Positions 46,103 to 53,923 of a stretch of DNA of 64,000 nt are shown here, in pieces; positions within the stretch are counted from its first letter, which is position 1, and every line of letters begins with the position of its first letter. The DNA is from Sutcliffiella horikoshii (GTDB lineage Bacteria; Bacillota; Bacilli; Bacillales; Bacillaceae_I), in the NCBI RefSeq assembly GCF_019931755.1, contig NZ_CP082918.1, positions 2,026,001 through 2,090,000 of the forward strand, in the 5' to 3' direction. Under the pieces are notes generated by a model. It searched no databases, was not told the origin of the DNA, and was given only the letters and a program-made list of their open reading frames with translations. A program made the translations under genes and the position numbers.

Positions 46103-47149
46103 CTATTTTATTGTACCGATATATGATAAAGAATTCACTTCTGCAGAATCATAGGAACCTTCTAGTATTTTTCTAATATCTTCAAGCATCGTCGGGAGGT
46201 CCACATCTTCACCTTTTTTTCCGGAGAATGGTTCTGCAACAAAGAAAGGCTGGGTTAGGTATGCCTCTAATCTTTCCCCTCTCTTATATGTTTGGATTTC
46301 AGTTTCAGGGAGTAGATCCATTCCTCTGACTTGAACAAGTGAGCGTAATTCACGGTACCGTCTAAGAAGTTTTTGTGAGCGTTGTTGTATTGTTAAGTGG
46401 TGTTGATCTAAGTGAGCACCTTCTAAAACAGATGAGGTGGATTGTAAGGGATTAATAGCAGGATATTTGTGTCTTGCTGCAAGGTCTGCATCAAATTGCC
46501 ATAACGTTTCTAAAGGTCCATAAGGAAGGTCTTCGTCCACTACCTGACCACTTAAATCAAGAAGGAAGGTTGTAACTGTATTCATTCCTATCTTTTCTAG
46601 TTTGTTGTGAAGGTCTTGAATGTTCCCATTCGCTACATGGCCGCGGTCAGCAGTGAAAATAATATCTTTATTTGGTCCAAGTTCCATGATTTTTTGGTAA
46701 GCATCTTCTATTGTAATAACAGTGAAATCTACATGTTCAAGAATCTCCTCGACTTCGGGATGCTCCCCCTTAGGTAAAAGCATAATAGAAGTGTATCCAT
46801 CTCGTTTAAGACGGTAATACAATTCCGCTAGAACCACAAGTTGCCCCATGCCTGGCCTTGCTACGAGACCGTTAGTTCCTCCTTTAGTTAATGGAGCCAA
46901 TAAATCGATTGCTTTAATTTTCGTTTCAATCATATCGACTTTCTCCCCTCTCAATATCAACTCATCCAAGCTACACTCTGCTAATTCTGCAAGTGCGATA
47001 ATGGTACGCACCTCTGCTCTTCCAACTGGAATTTTGCCTGTGCAAAGATTTGAAACGGTGGCGGGTCTTAAGCCCACAGATTTAGCTGCACTCGTTAGGT
47101 TTGGGACCTTTCTCCGCAATAAAGCAACATTCAATCTTACATTTTCCAT
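46103..47149 (-). CDS. Helix-turn-helix protein fused to a degenerate F1-ATPase beta-like domain
   Basis: A 348-residue protein with two parts. Residues 1-68 form a helix-turn-helix (SAAKSVGLRPATVSNLCTG). From residue 74 it follows the catalytic subunits of F1-ATPase: IETKIKAIDLLAPLTKGG matches IETGIKVVDLLAPYxKGG, KYPAINPLQSTSSVL matches YPAVDPLDSTS, and LTQPFFVAEPFSGKKG matches the C-terminal SQPFHVAEVFTGKxG. The Walker A GGAGVGKT is replaced by ARPGMGQL, so the catalytic Lys and Thr are lost, and roughly 55 residues of the core are missing. ATG 47149 follows AGGAGGTG. It is probably a DNA-binding regulator with a sensing or scaffold domain. No function is known to me. Confidence 0.8.
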   Translation of the reverse strand: MENVRLNVALLRRKVPNLTSAAKSVGLRPATVSNLCTGKIPVGRAEVRTIIALAELAECSLDELILRGEKVDMIETKIKAIDLLAPLTKGGTNGLVARPGMGQLVVLAELYYRLKRDGYTSIMLLPKGEHPEVEEILEHVDFTVITIEDAYQKIMELGPNKDIIFTADRGHVANGNIQDLHNKLEKIGMNTVTTFLLDLSGQVVDEDLPYGPLETLWQFDADLAARHKYPAINPLQSTSSVLEGAHLDQHHLTIQQRSQKLLRRYRELRSLVQVRGMDLLPETEIQTYKRGERLEAYLTQPFFVAEPFSGKKGEDVDLPTMLEDIRKILEGSYDSAEVNSLSYIGTIK

Positions 47150-47255
47150 TATTTTCACCTCCTGTTACTTTATAGAGTAATCGATATTCTGTTTGAAAGC
47201 AACAAAAAATTACGCTTGAAGGTAACAATTATTACTTTTTAGCCGCGATTGTTTG

Positions 47256-47363
47256 GATTGTAACTTTTCGGACGCTGATTGTAACTATTTCTTTAGTGAT
47301 TGTAACTTTTTCGAAGGTTATTGTGACTTTTATAGGGTTCATTGTGATATTTCGGATTGTGAA
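47256..47363. repeat. Direct repeats with an exact 21-bp period upstream of the HTH-F1beta gene (core ATTGT-A)
   Basis: GATTGTAAC begins at 47256, 47277 and 47298, followed by TATTGTGAC at 47319 and CATTGTGAT at 47340: five units, each exactly 21 bases. Two further copies out of phase lie at 47247 (GATTGTTTG) and 47355 (GATTGTGAA). The array fills the space between the tcyP terminator and the promoter region of the HTH-F1beta gene. A 21-base period places all cores on one face of the DNA, as in arrays of regulator sites. The adjacent HTH protein is the natural candidate ligand. Confidence 0.8.
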
Positions 47364-47375
47364 TTAAAAAACCAC

Positions 47376-47406
47376 GAAAAAAAGAGCAGCCACCTAAGCT
47401 GCTCTC
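47376..47406 (-). terminator. Terminator of tcyP
   Basis: On the minus strand AGAGCAGC pairs with GCTGCTCT around TTAGGTG, followed by seven T. Confidence 0.88.
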
Positions 47407-47427
47407 TCTCCCTCATTCAAATCCTTA

Positions 47428-48822
47428 TCAAACATCCAACTCCATATCCGTCGATGCTTTACTGTTATATACAGAGGTATCAAGGTCATTCGTCACCTTA
47501 CTCGTCAGTACACCTGCGGTCATACTGCCGCTTACATTCACTGCCGTACGCCCCATATCAATAAGTGGTTCTACAGAAATCAACAAACCTGCCAGTGCAA
47601 TCGGTAAGTCCATTGCTGAGAGCACAAGAATCGCTGCAAATGTTGCACCGCCTCCTACTCCCGCTACCCCAAACGAGCTGATAGCAACGATGACAATCAA
47701 CATGAACAGGAAGGATGGATCTAATGGATTTATTCCTACAGTCGGCGCGATCATTACTGCAAGCATGGCTGGATAAACACCCGCGCAACCATTTTGACCG
47801 ATGGATAATCCAAAGGAACCGGCGAAATTGGCAATTCCATCTGACACACCGAATTCTTTAGTCTGAGTCTTAATATTCAATGGTAAAGCTCCAGCACTTG
47901 TGCGCGAAGTAAAGGCAAACGACAGAACTGGAATTGCTTTACGCACATATGTCAACGGATTCAAGCCGGCAATCGCTAAAAGAATTAAATGGATACCGAA
48001 AACAATTGCCAGAGCCACATAGGAAGCTGCTACAAATTGCCCGAGTTTAGCAATGGCTCCGTAATCACTTGTTGCGGTAACCCTGGTCATTAACGCTAAT
48101 ACCCCATAAGGAGTCAGTCGAAGAATCAATGTCACAACTCTCATGATGATGGTATAGAATGTATCCACTATTTTTGCGAAGGATTCTGCCTGTTCAGGGT
48201 TTTTGCGTCTTACCCCTAAGTAAGCTATCCCGATAAATGCGGCAAAGATAACTACTGCTATGGTAGAAGTGGAACGTGCACCTGTGAAATCAAGAAACAC
48301 ATTGGATGGAATGAAGTCCAGCATCTGTTGCGGGAATGTCTTGGATGCAAGGTCCCCCGCTCGCTGTTCCATCTGCTCTCCTCTGACTGTTTCCGCTTCT
48401 CCTTGCTCAATTTGTATTGCTTCTAAATCGAAGACAAGTGTGGTACCGATACCAACCGCAGCTGCTACTGCTGTCGTACCAATCAAGATACCTATAATTA
48501 ACGCGCTGATCTTACCGATGTTACTCTTTAAAGTTAGTCTTGTGAAAGCGGCAATGATACTGATGAACACTAACGGCATTACAATCATCTGCAGAAATTT
48601 CACATAACCCGAACCTACAATGTTGAACCAGTCGATGGATCCACTCAATACTTCTGAACCTGATCCATAAACAAACTGAAGTCCAAGACCAAAAACAATC
48701 CCAATTCCTAAAGCGGAGAAAACCCGCTTAGAAAAAGAAACGCCTTTCTTTTGCATCGTATAGAGCCCAAAGCAAAGTAAAAGTAATAAAATAATATTAA
48801 GTACAATAAACAAAGTATCCAT
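47428..48822 (-). CDS. tcyP: L-cystine symporter TcyP
   Basis: A 464-residue secondary transporter of the dicarboxylate/amino acid:cation symporter family, with about eight membrane segments and two re-entrant loops. FTSRTSAGALPLNI corresponds to the serine-rich loop (HP1), and GLSIGQNGCAGVYPAMLAVM carries the substrate and cation site. Over its whole length it resembles B. subtilis TcyP, a high-affinity cystine importer controlled by CymR. ATG 48822 follows AAGGGGGAGAG. It has a strong promoter and a terminator, so it is monocistronic. Confidence 0.9.
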   Translation of the reverse strand: MDTLFIVLNIILLLLLCFGLYTMQKKGVSFSKRVFSALGIGIVFGLGLQFVYGSGSEVLSGSIDWFNIVGSGYVKFLQMIVMPLVFISIIAAFTRLTLKSNIGKISALIIGILIGTTAVAAAVGIGTTLVFDLEAIQIEQGEAETVRGEQMEQRAGDLASKTFPQQMLDFIPSNVFLDFTGARSTSTIAVVIFAAFIGIAYLGVRRKNPEQAESFAKIVDTFYTIIMRVVTLILRLTPYGVLALMTRVTATSDYGAIAKLGQFVAASYVALAIVFGIHLILLAIAGLNPLTYVRKAIPVLSFAFTSRTSAGALPLNIKTQTKEFGVSDGIANFAGSFGLSIGQNGCAGVYPAMLAVMIAPTVGINPLDPSFLFMLIVIVAISSFGVAGVGGGATFAAILVLSAMDLPIALAGLLISVEPLIDMGRTAVNVSGSMTAGVLTSKVTNDLDTSVYNSKASTDMELDV

Positions 48823-48851
48823 ACACTCTCCCCCTTCTTTCTTAATTAAAT

Positions 48852-48880
48852 ACTTTAATCCACTAAAACCGCCCTGTCAA
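48852..48880 (-). promoter_or_regulatory. tcyP promoter (SigA)
   Basis: On the minus strand TTGACA (48880-48875), 17 bases, TAAAGT (48857-48852), about 30 bases upstream of the start codon. Confidence 0.75.
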
Positions 48881-48898
48881 GTAGGAATTGGATAAAGA

Positions 48899-48927
48899 AG
48901 AATAACTTTCCATGGAAAAATTATTCT
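48899..48927. promoter_or_regulatory. 29-bp palindrome upstream of the tcyP promoter
   Basis: AGAATAA at one end and its exact complement TTATTCT at the other frame a central TTTCCATGGAAA; only a few positions break the symmetry. It ends 18 bases upstream of the -35 box. It is an operator candidate (a cysteine-metabolism regulator such as CymR, though the sequence is not a clear CymR box) or a cruciform. Confidence 0.55.
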
Positions 48928-48971
48928 CTGTTATAGTGTATTTAGCTTATTCTCATACATGCCCATCAAAC

Positions 48972-49007
48972 AAAAAAAGAGGCTGTCCTTTTTACTGGAC
49001 AACCTCA
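48972..49007 (-). terminator. Terminator of the DUF1292 gene
   Basis: On the minus strand GAGGTTGTCC pairs with GGACAGCCTC, followed by seven T. Confidence 0.88.
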
Positions 49008-49013
49008 TTACTA

Positions 49014-49283
49014 TTATTGTTCTTTGTCTACCATTGCTTCAAATGCTGCGGAAACTTCATTGAACTCTTCGTCGGTTTCAATTTCGGATAACTCGCCATC
49101 CTCTTCTACTTTCAAGAAGAAAATGTCGACGTCGCCAGTCGTTTCTTTTGCTATCTCATCCACAAAACCAACTGCCACGTATACAGAATCAGCTACGTCC
49201 ATTGTGCCAAGTACCTCAAGTTCTTGTTCTTGATCATTCTCATCCGTCACAATAAAAATATCTCCTACTTCTATCTTTTCCAT
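49014..49283 (-). CDS. DUF1292 family protein (YrzB-like)
   Basis: An 89-residue, very acidic protein: IEVGDIFIVTDENDQEQELE, YVAVGFVDE and a long Asp/Glu-rich end. This is the small beta-rich DUF1292 domain found throughout Firmicutes, function unknown. ATG 49283 follows GAAGGGAG. It is downstream of the RNA gene described next but separated from it by a terminator. Confidence 0.8.
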   Translation of the reverse strand: MEKIEVGDIFIVTDENDQEQELEVLGTMDVADSVYVAVGFVDEIAKETTGDVDIFFLKVEEDGELSEIETDEEFNEVSAAFEAMVDKEQ

Positions 49284-49413
49284 TTTTCTATCTCCCTTCT
49301 TTTACTATTCGCTCTTGTAAGTCTTTTCCTTGTACTCTTCATTCTATACACGTACAGGACCTACTTATCTTAACACACTGCGCTCATGTATTATATGGAG
49401 AATGGCATCAAAT

Positions 49414-49453
49414 AAAAACGAGCCTTCATCGCAATGATGAAAGCTCGTTTTTT
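49414..49453. terminator. Bidirectional terminator downstream of the 6S-like RNA
   Basis: AAACGAGC..TTCATC pairs with GATGAA..GCTCGTTT around GCAAT (one bulge); T runs on both strands. Confidence 0.85.
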
Positions 49454-49465
49454 AGTGTGTTTTTA

Positions 49466-49658
49466 AAGGAACAAGCCACAACTGCCGTAACTTAGTATAA
49501 GAAAGTTTTAAACCACCACTCCTGAAAGTGGGTGTTCGCAAAAACATTCCTGTCGTCCTCTATCCATGGAGGCATGACATTCCTGCTTTTATATAAAACT
49601 CCCTAGCTAAGTATAAAGGTTAAAACTTTGTTATGGTTACGTACATCGTAGCTTGTTT
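49466..49658 (-). ncRNA. Structured RNA, candidate 6S RNA (SsrS/6S-2-like)
   Basis: A gene-free stretch with its own promoter and a terminator can fold over its whole length of about 190 bases. The 5' end AACAAGC..AC pairs with the 3' end GT..GCTTGTT (13 pairs including G-U), then a 3x3 loop, then CGTAAC with GTTACG. An asymmetric open region follows (about 6 and 10 bases). Then AAAGTTTTAACC pairs with GGTTTAAAACTTT, and the far end holds two small hairpins (CCTC/GAGG and CCACT/AGTGG). A long closing stem, a central bubble and a terminal arm are the 6S RNA plan, which mimics an open promoter to bind RNA polymerase. B. subtilis 6S-2 also lies near desKR. The fold was drawn by eye; identity is not proved. 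Confidence 0.5.
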
Positions 49659-49662
49659 CACT

Positions 49663-49691
49663 ATAGTACAGGAGAACGAGAAAAAATGCAA
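49663..49691 (-). promoter_or_regulatory. Promoter of the 6S-like RNA
   Basis: On the minus strand TTGCAT (49691-49686), exactly 17 bases, then TACTAT (49668-49663) preceded by TG. Predicted start at about 49657. Confidence 0.65.
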
Positions 49692-49701
49692 ATGGTTTTA
49701 G

Positions 49702-49995
49702 TTAAAGTACTGTCTTGTAATGTTCGCCGCAATATGCAAGAACAGCCTGCTCTTCCTCTTCTTCCATTTCAAAATCCAACGCCTTGTTGGTATTCTCTTC
49801 AAAAAATTGATACTGTGCAATCCTTTGTCCATTCTCTTCGACAGCGAAAATCACTTTCAAATAGACACCTTGTTCAGTATACAGTTCATCTTCTTCATCG
49901 ATTTCCAAATCCAGAAAGAATTCGAATCTGTCTCCTTCAATAATTCCTGTAGGGTCTTTCAGCTTTTCTGCTTCATGTCCTTTAATGTTCATCAT
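49702..49995 (-). CDS. Small acidic protein, DUF6509-like
   Basis: A 97-residue acidic, beta-rich protein. KDPTGIIEGDRFEFFLDLEI and LDFEMEEEEEQAVLAYC resemble a Bacillus family annotated DUF6509 (sometimes misnamed pullulanase). Function unknown. ATG 49995 or the next codon follows GGAAGAG. It lies 12 bases after the helicase gene, so they may share a transcript, and its stop is close to the -35 box of the RNA gene. Confidence 0.65.
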   Translation of the reverse strand: MMNIKGHEAEKLKDPTGIIEGDRFEFFLDLEIDEEDELYTEQGVYLKVIFAVEENGQRIAQYQFFEENTNKALDFEMEEEEEQAVLAYCGEHYKTVL

Positions 49996-50007
49996 TACTC
50001 TTCCTTT

Positions 50008-51243
50008 CTATCTTTTAAAACTCTTGTTGGTAAAATCTTTTTTTCTGGACTTTTCTCTTCTAGCTTTCGCAATGTTAACATTGCGTTCTTCCTCATAATC
50101 ATCACGGTCAGGAATGCTGATGCCTTTGAATACTAGTCTTTCTAATGGAAATTCAATTCCTTTTTCTATCATTTGGAGAAAATCCACATCCCTTGGAGCG
50201 TATAGCGTGTAAGCTTCTCCAGTTCCGCTTGCACGTCCTGTACGGCCAGTGCGGTGGATATATGTCTCCAGATCCTGAGGAATGTCATAATTATAGACAT
50301 GTGTCACCCCTTCTACATCCAACCCGCGAGCAGCTACATCTGTAGCAACAAGATATTGAAGTTTGGCTTCACGGAACCATTTCATCGCTCTGTTACGTTT
50401 AGATTGCGGGATGTCGCCGTGCAAAGGTTCACATTCAATTCCCTCTTGTTTAAGAACCTCTGTCAGCTTTTGCACCCTTGCCTTTGTTCGGCAAAAGATT
50501 ATGGCCAAATAGGGATTGTGTTCTTTAATGAGATGTAGCATGGTCCCTTCTTTACGGCGGTCCGTCGTTTCCACGGCATAATGGTTGATGGACTCGACTG
50601 TCACTTGTTTCTCAGCTATTTGAATGTGTTTAGGTTGCTTCATATACTTTTGAGCTAAGGAATGAATCTCATTTGGTATGGTTGCAGAAAACAGCATCGT
50701 CTGGCGGGAAGAAAAAGTTTCTGCTGTAATGGTATCAATATCAGGTAGAAAACCCATTAACAGCATCTGATCAGCCTCGTCAATTACTAGCATGGAGATG
50801 GTGGAAAGATCGATGGTCCCTCTTCTCACATGATCCAGCAAACGCCCAGGCGTTGCCACGATAATATGCTGTGCCCCTTTGAGTTTTTTAAGCTGTGATT
50901 GGACATCCTGGCCTCCGTACACGGCAAGAACCTGTAAATCATCTATATTTTCTTTTAGCTTTTTTATCTCTTTTGTAATTTGATGGGCAAGCTCTCTTGT
51001 TGGTGTCAGTATCAATGCTTGAGTTTCAGGGTTATTAACGTCCACCTTCTCCAAGATAGGAAGGACAAAAGCTAATGTTTTTCCTGTTCCTGTTTGTGCC
51101 TGTGCAATAACATCATGACCCTCAAGTACTTTGGGGATGGTTTGTTCCTGTATTGGGGTTGGGGCATTGATTCCCATGGATTTTAAGGAATGATTTACTC
51201 CTTTACGAATCCCTAATTTTAAAAAATCTGTCACTCTTATCAC
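50008..51243 (-). CDS. DEAD-box RNA helicase
   Basis: A 411-residue helicase with all motifs in order: Q-motif APTPIQEQTIP, motif I AQTGTGKT, Ia PTREL, Ib TPGRLLD, II VIDEADQ, III SAT, IV IIFCRTK, V ATDVAARGLD and VI HRTGRTGRAS. A short basic tail (SRKKDFTNKSFKR) follows. Such proteins help fold RNA and assemble ribosomes, often in cold-grown cells. It is not CshA by length; closer to the YfmL/CshB class, but which is not clear. The GTG start at 51243 has only a weak RBS, and GTG 51234 is an alternative. Confidence 0.88.
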   Translation of the reverse strand: MIRVTDFLKLGIRKGVNHSLKSMGINAPTPIQEQTIPKVLEGHDVIAQAQTGTGKTLAFVLPILEKVDVNNPETQALILTPTRELAHQITKEIKKLKENIDDLQVLAVYGGQDVQSQLKKLKGAQHIIVATPGRLLDHVRRGTIDLSTISMLVIDEADQMLLMGFLPDIDTITAETFSSRQTMLFSATIPNEIHSLAQKYMKQPKHIQIAEKQVTVESINHYAVETTDRRKEGTMLHLIKEHNPYLAIIFCRTKARVQKLTEVLKQEGIECEPLHGDIPQSKRNRAMKWFREAKLQYLVATDVAARGLDVEGVTHVYNYDIPQDLETYIHRTGRTGRASGTGEAYTLYAPRDVDFLQMIEKGIEFPLERLVFKGISIPDRDDYEEERNVNIAKARREKSRKKDFTNKSFKR

Positions 51244-51310
51244 GTCTCTTTTCTATATATAGCCTTAAAATAGCTCCAATAACTATATCATATAATAAAG
51301 TAGAGCATAA

Positions 51311-51346
51311 ACAAAAACCGATCAGAACTCTCAGACCGGCTTTTAA
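51311..51346 (-). terminator. Terminator of desKR
   Basis: On the minus strand AAGCCGGTC pairs with GATCGGTTTTT-type sequence around a ten-base loop, then TTTGTTT. Confidence 0.7.
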
Positions 51347-51361
51347 ACATTCTATCCAATT

Positions 51362-51961
51362 TTACTTAAACCAACCTTTTTCCTTGGATTGAGTAATAGC
51401 TTCAATTCGGTTTTTTACCTCGAGTTTATCCAGTATGGTTGAAATGTAGTTTCTAACAGTACCTGATTTTAAGCTTAATTCATCAGCTATTTCTTGTGTA
51501 TTCTTCCCGTCTGCCACAAGCTCCAGAACCGCTTTTTCCCTTTCTGTGAGCGGATTTTCCTCTCCGTAGAAGTCATCCATCAATTCAGGGGCATAAACGC
51601 GTCTTCCTGACATGATGCTCCGGATGGAGCTGGCCAGATCTTCACTTGGGCTGTCTTTTAGTAAGTAACCGGTAACTCCCGCTTTCAAGGCTCGTTGGAA
51701 ATAACCTGTTCTTGCAAATGTGGTCAATATGATGACTTTGCACCCAAGACCCTTTAATTCTTCAGCAGCTTCCAAACCAGTTTTCTCTGGCATTTCAATA
51801 TCCATAATGCAAACATCCGGCTTATATTTGTGATATAAAGCGACAGCCTCTTCCCCGTTTCCAGCCATTCCAACCACTTCCATATCCTCTTCCAAATCTA
51901 GTAATGAACCTAAGGCGCCTAACATCATGCGTTGGTCCTCTGCTATTACTATCCGTATCAT
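51362..51961 (-). CDS. desR: Response regulator DesR
   Basis: A 199-residue NarL/LuxR-type regulator. The receiver has the acidic pair ED (8-9), the phosphorylated D54 in CIMDIEMPEKTGLEAAEELK, T81 region and Lys104 region; the helix-turn-helix is LELVADGKNTQEIADELSLK. The sequence tracks B. subtilis DesR over its full length, including the LLKDSPSE stretch and the final SKEKGWFK. DesR~P activates the desaturase gene des after cooling. Its ATG overlaps the desK stop (ATGA). Confidence 0.9.
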   Translation of the reverse strand: MIRIVIAEDQRMMLGALGSLLDLEEDMEVVGMAGNGEEAVALYHKYKPDVCIMDIEMPEKTGLEAAEELKGLGCKVIILTTFARTGYFQRALKAGVTGYLLKDSPSEDLASSIRSIMSGRRVYAPELMDDFYGEENPLTEREKAVLELVADGKNTQEIADELSLKSGTVRNYISTILDKLEVKNRIEAITQSKEKGWFK

Positions 51962-53094
51962 GCTTTCTCCTCCCGTTCCCTCTGATTGACCATTTTGGGC
52001 ACCTTGATTCGGATTGTTGTTCCCTGTTCCCCGCTAATCTCCACCAGGCCATTTACAAATTCTAGTCGTTCTCTAATACCGAGCAGTCCGCTGCCTTTCC
52101 CTATATCATCCTGCTCTGTCATTCCAACCCCGTTGTCATGAATGGTCAGCCTGATTTCGTCACCTAGCTGCTCCATCTTGACCGTACATATTGACGCTTT
52201 GCTATGTTTAACTACATTTGTAACCGCTTCTTTCAAGCACATACTCAATATGTTCTCTAAGAACAATGAATTGTCCTTTAAAGGTAAATCGTGGTCCAAT
52301 TTTAATTCTATCTGTGCAGCATCAAGTATTTGTTTTATCCTAACAAATTCCTCTTTTAATCGAATTCCCCTCATTTGAGACACCATTTGTCTCACTTCAT
52401 TTAAAGCGGTCCGGGCTGTTTGTTGGACATCCTTTAGCTCCAATTTTGCCTGATCAGGATTTTTAGTCATTACTTTCCTAGCAAGATCACTCTTCAAGCC
52501 GATCAACGAGAGTTTTTGTCCAAGTGTATCATGCAAATCTCTTGCAATCCGTTGCCGCTCTTCTTGGATAATAAGCTCAGATATTCTTTTGTTTGCTACA
52601 TCCAACTGTTCTTCTAACTGATCCTGTTTTCTTTTATTGTAAAGATTAAATGGCAACAAGATTACAGCAATCCAAATGATCACTACAAACGGAATCTGTT
52701 TCAAGAATAACTCGTCCCTCATGACGACATTTATGTTGATTGCTACAGTAGTTGCAATCAGATGAATGATATATAGCACGATAAATGCAATTTTATTCTT
52801 AATTTTTCCATTGTAATAAGCAATATAGAAAGCAAAGTAAATGAAATGAAACAAGATAGTCATTGTAATGGAAATCCCTATCAGTAAACAGGTCCAAAGA
52901 TATACTGGCCACTTATTAGAAATAAATGCAAATCTATAAGCAATAAAAAATAAAATCGTTAAACTTATACCCACTATTATTTCGGGGGTGGATGATGATT
53001 GAAAAATAAAATAAAACGGAAGGATGCTGAATACGCTCCAGATATATGGTGATATTCCAGAACCTTTTTGAAACATTAAATATCTCTTTTTCAT
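51958..53094 (-). CDS. desK: Membrane-fluidity sensor kinase DesK
   Basis: A 378-residue HisKA_3 kinase. Five membrane segments cover residues 15-150, then a coiled-coil and the H-box EERQRIARDLHDTLGQKL with H188, the same number as in B. subtilis DesK. The ATPase domain has LKEAVTNVVKHSKA (N-box) and DNGVGMTEQD and GSGLLGIRERL. DesK senses membrane thickness and switches between kinase and phosphatase for DesR. In B. subtilis the des desaturase gene precedes desK; here it does not. Confidence 0.88.
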   Translation of the reverse strand: MKKRYLMFQKGSGISPYIWSVFSILPFYFIFQSSSTPEIIVGISLTILFFIAYRFAFISNKWPVYLWTCLLIGISITMTILFHFIYFAFYIAYYNGKIKNKIAFIVLYIIHLIATTVAININVVMRDELFLKQIPFVVIIWIAVILLPFNLYNKRKQDQLEEQLDVANKRISELIIQEERQRIARDLHDTLGQKLSLIGLKSDLARKVMTKNPDQAKLELKDVQQTARTALNEVRQMVSQMRGIRLKEEFVRIKQILDAAQIELKLDHDLPLKDNSLFLENILSMCLKEAVTNVVKHSKASICTVKMEQLGDEIRLTIHDNGVGMTEQDDIGKGSGLLGIRERLEFVNGLVEISGEQGTTIRIKVPKMVNQREREEKA

Positions 53095-53267
53095 AGTTGA
53101 AACCTCATTTATCCTTTACATGTCTTGTATCGATATTATACCAAAGTTAATAGGAAAGTTCTGTAAAATAATGATTATAGACTTTTAAATCCATTTTACT
53201 CTTTTAATAAAAGGAAGAATAGTCATACGTGTCATAAGCATGTTATGACAAATGTCATATATTTTCT

Positions 53268-53774
53268 TTAATTAGATGGATTTTTACTGAACTTTCTATT
53301 CGTTAATATATTTAAGGCGGCCATCCCATCACTTGGGCAGCCATTCAGGTGATTAATTGGAAATAAAGAAAAGAACAAAAAATAAAATGAGAAATACGTA
53401 AACTGATAGAAGAAAATACTTGGCTCCAATACTTCTTTTAATATCAATGTATTTAAGATGAATATGGACAAAATGTTAAATAGTGATCCCCCTAAGTAGA
53501 CTAAAATCTTATCGAGTTTAGAAGCTTTTTTGCTCAATGATATATACTCGCACCAACCATCATAAAAATATAACTTTCTTACTCGAATAGCACCAAACTT
53601 GAAAAGGATATTTCCTGTTCCTATATGGACAATGACCTTTCCTCCAAAGAGCTTAGCGAAGAAATAATGACCCAATTCATGAATGATCGTCACGATAGGT
53701 AACACAAGAAAAAAAGAGAAGAAAAATTTCCACAGATCATTGAACCCGAACAATATAAACACTACCTTTCCCAT
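53268..53774 (-). CDS. M50-like membrane metalloprotease (site-2 protease fold, short)
   Basis: A 168-residue protein with a zinc motif HELGH inside a membrane segment (TIIHELGHYFFAKLFGG) and a second segment FFSLFPINHLNGCPSDGMAA in place of the usual NxxPxxxLDG motif; the LNG and following Asp resemble it but are altered. About four membrane segments. ATG 53774 lacks an RBS; TTG 53753 with GGAAAGG upstream is an alternative. It lies between desK and the TPR gene on the same strand. M50 proteases often cut membrane proteins or pheromone precursors. Confidence 0.7.
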   Translation of the reverse strand: MGKVVFILFGFNDLWKFFFSFFLVLPIVTIIHELGHYFFAKLFGGKVIVHIGTGNILFKFGAIRVRKLYFYDGWCEYISLSKKASKLDKILVYLGGSLFNILSIFILNTLILKEVLEPSIFFYQFTYFSFYFLFFSLFPINHLNGCPSDGMAALNILTNRKFSKNPSN

Positions 53775-53876
53775 GATGTAAAGAATAGAATTAAATAATG
53801 CTTACATACCCTAAATTCAACAATCAAACATGATTAGATGCAAGAAATTAAAATTAAACCAAATTACCCATTTCTA

Positions 53877-53916
53877 AAAAAAATCCCACACCAATATTAT
53901 GAGTGTGGGTTTTTGA
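53877..53916. terminator. Terminator between the TPR gene and the M50 gene
   Basis: Hairpin ACCCACACTCATA with TATTGGTGTGGGA-type pairing; T run on the minus strand. Confidence 0.75.
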
Positions 53917-53923
53917 ATTACTC

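Noticed and set aside
47253..47564. Plus-strand frame with Cys-rich heptads (a Cys about every seven residues)
   Set aside because: The pattern follows from the 21-base repeat period. There is no ribosome binding site, and the rest runs antisense into tcyP.
49653..49943. Plus-strand frame across the 6S-like RNA promoter and the DUF6509-like gene
   Set aside because: Antisense to a conserved gene, no RBS, and low-complexity protein.
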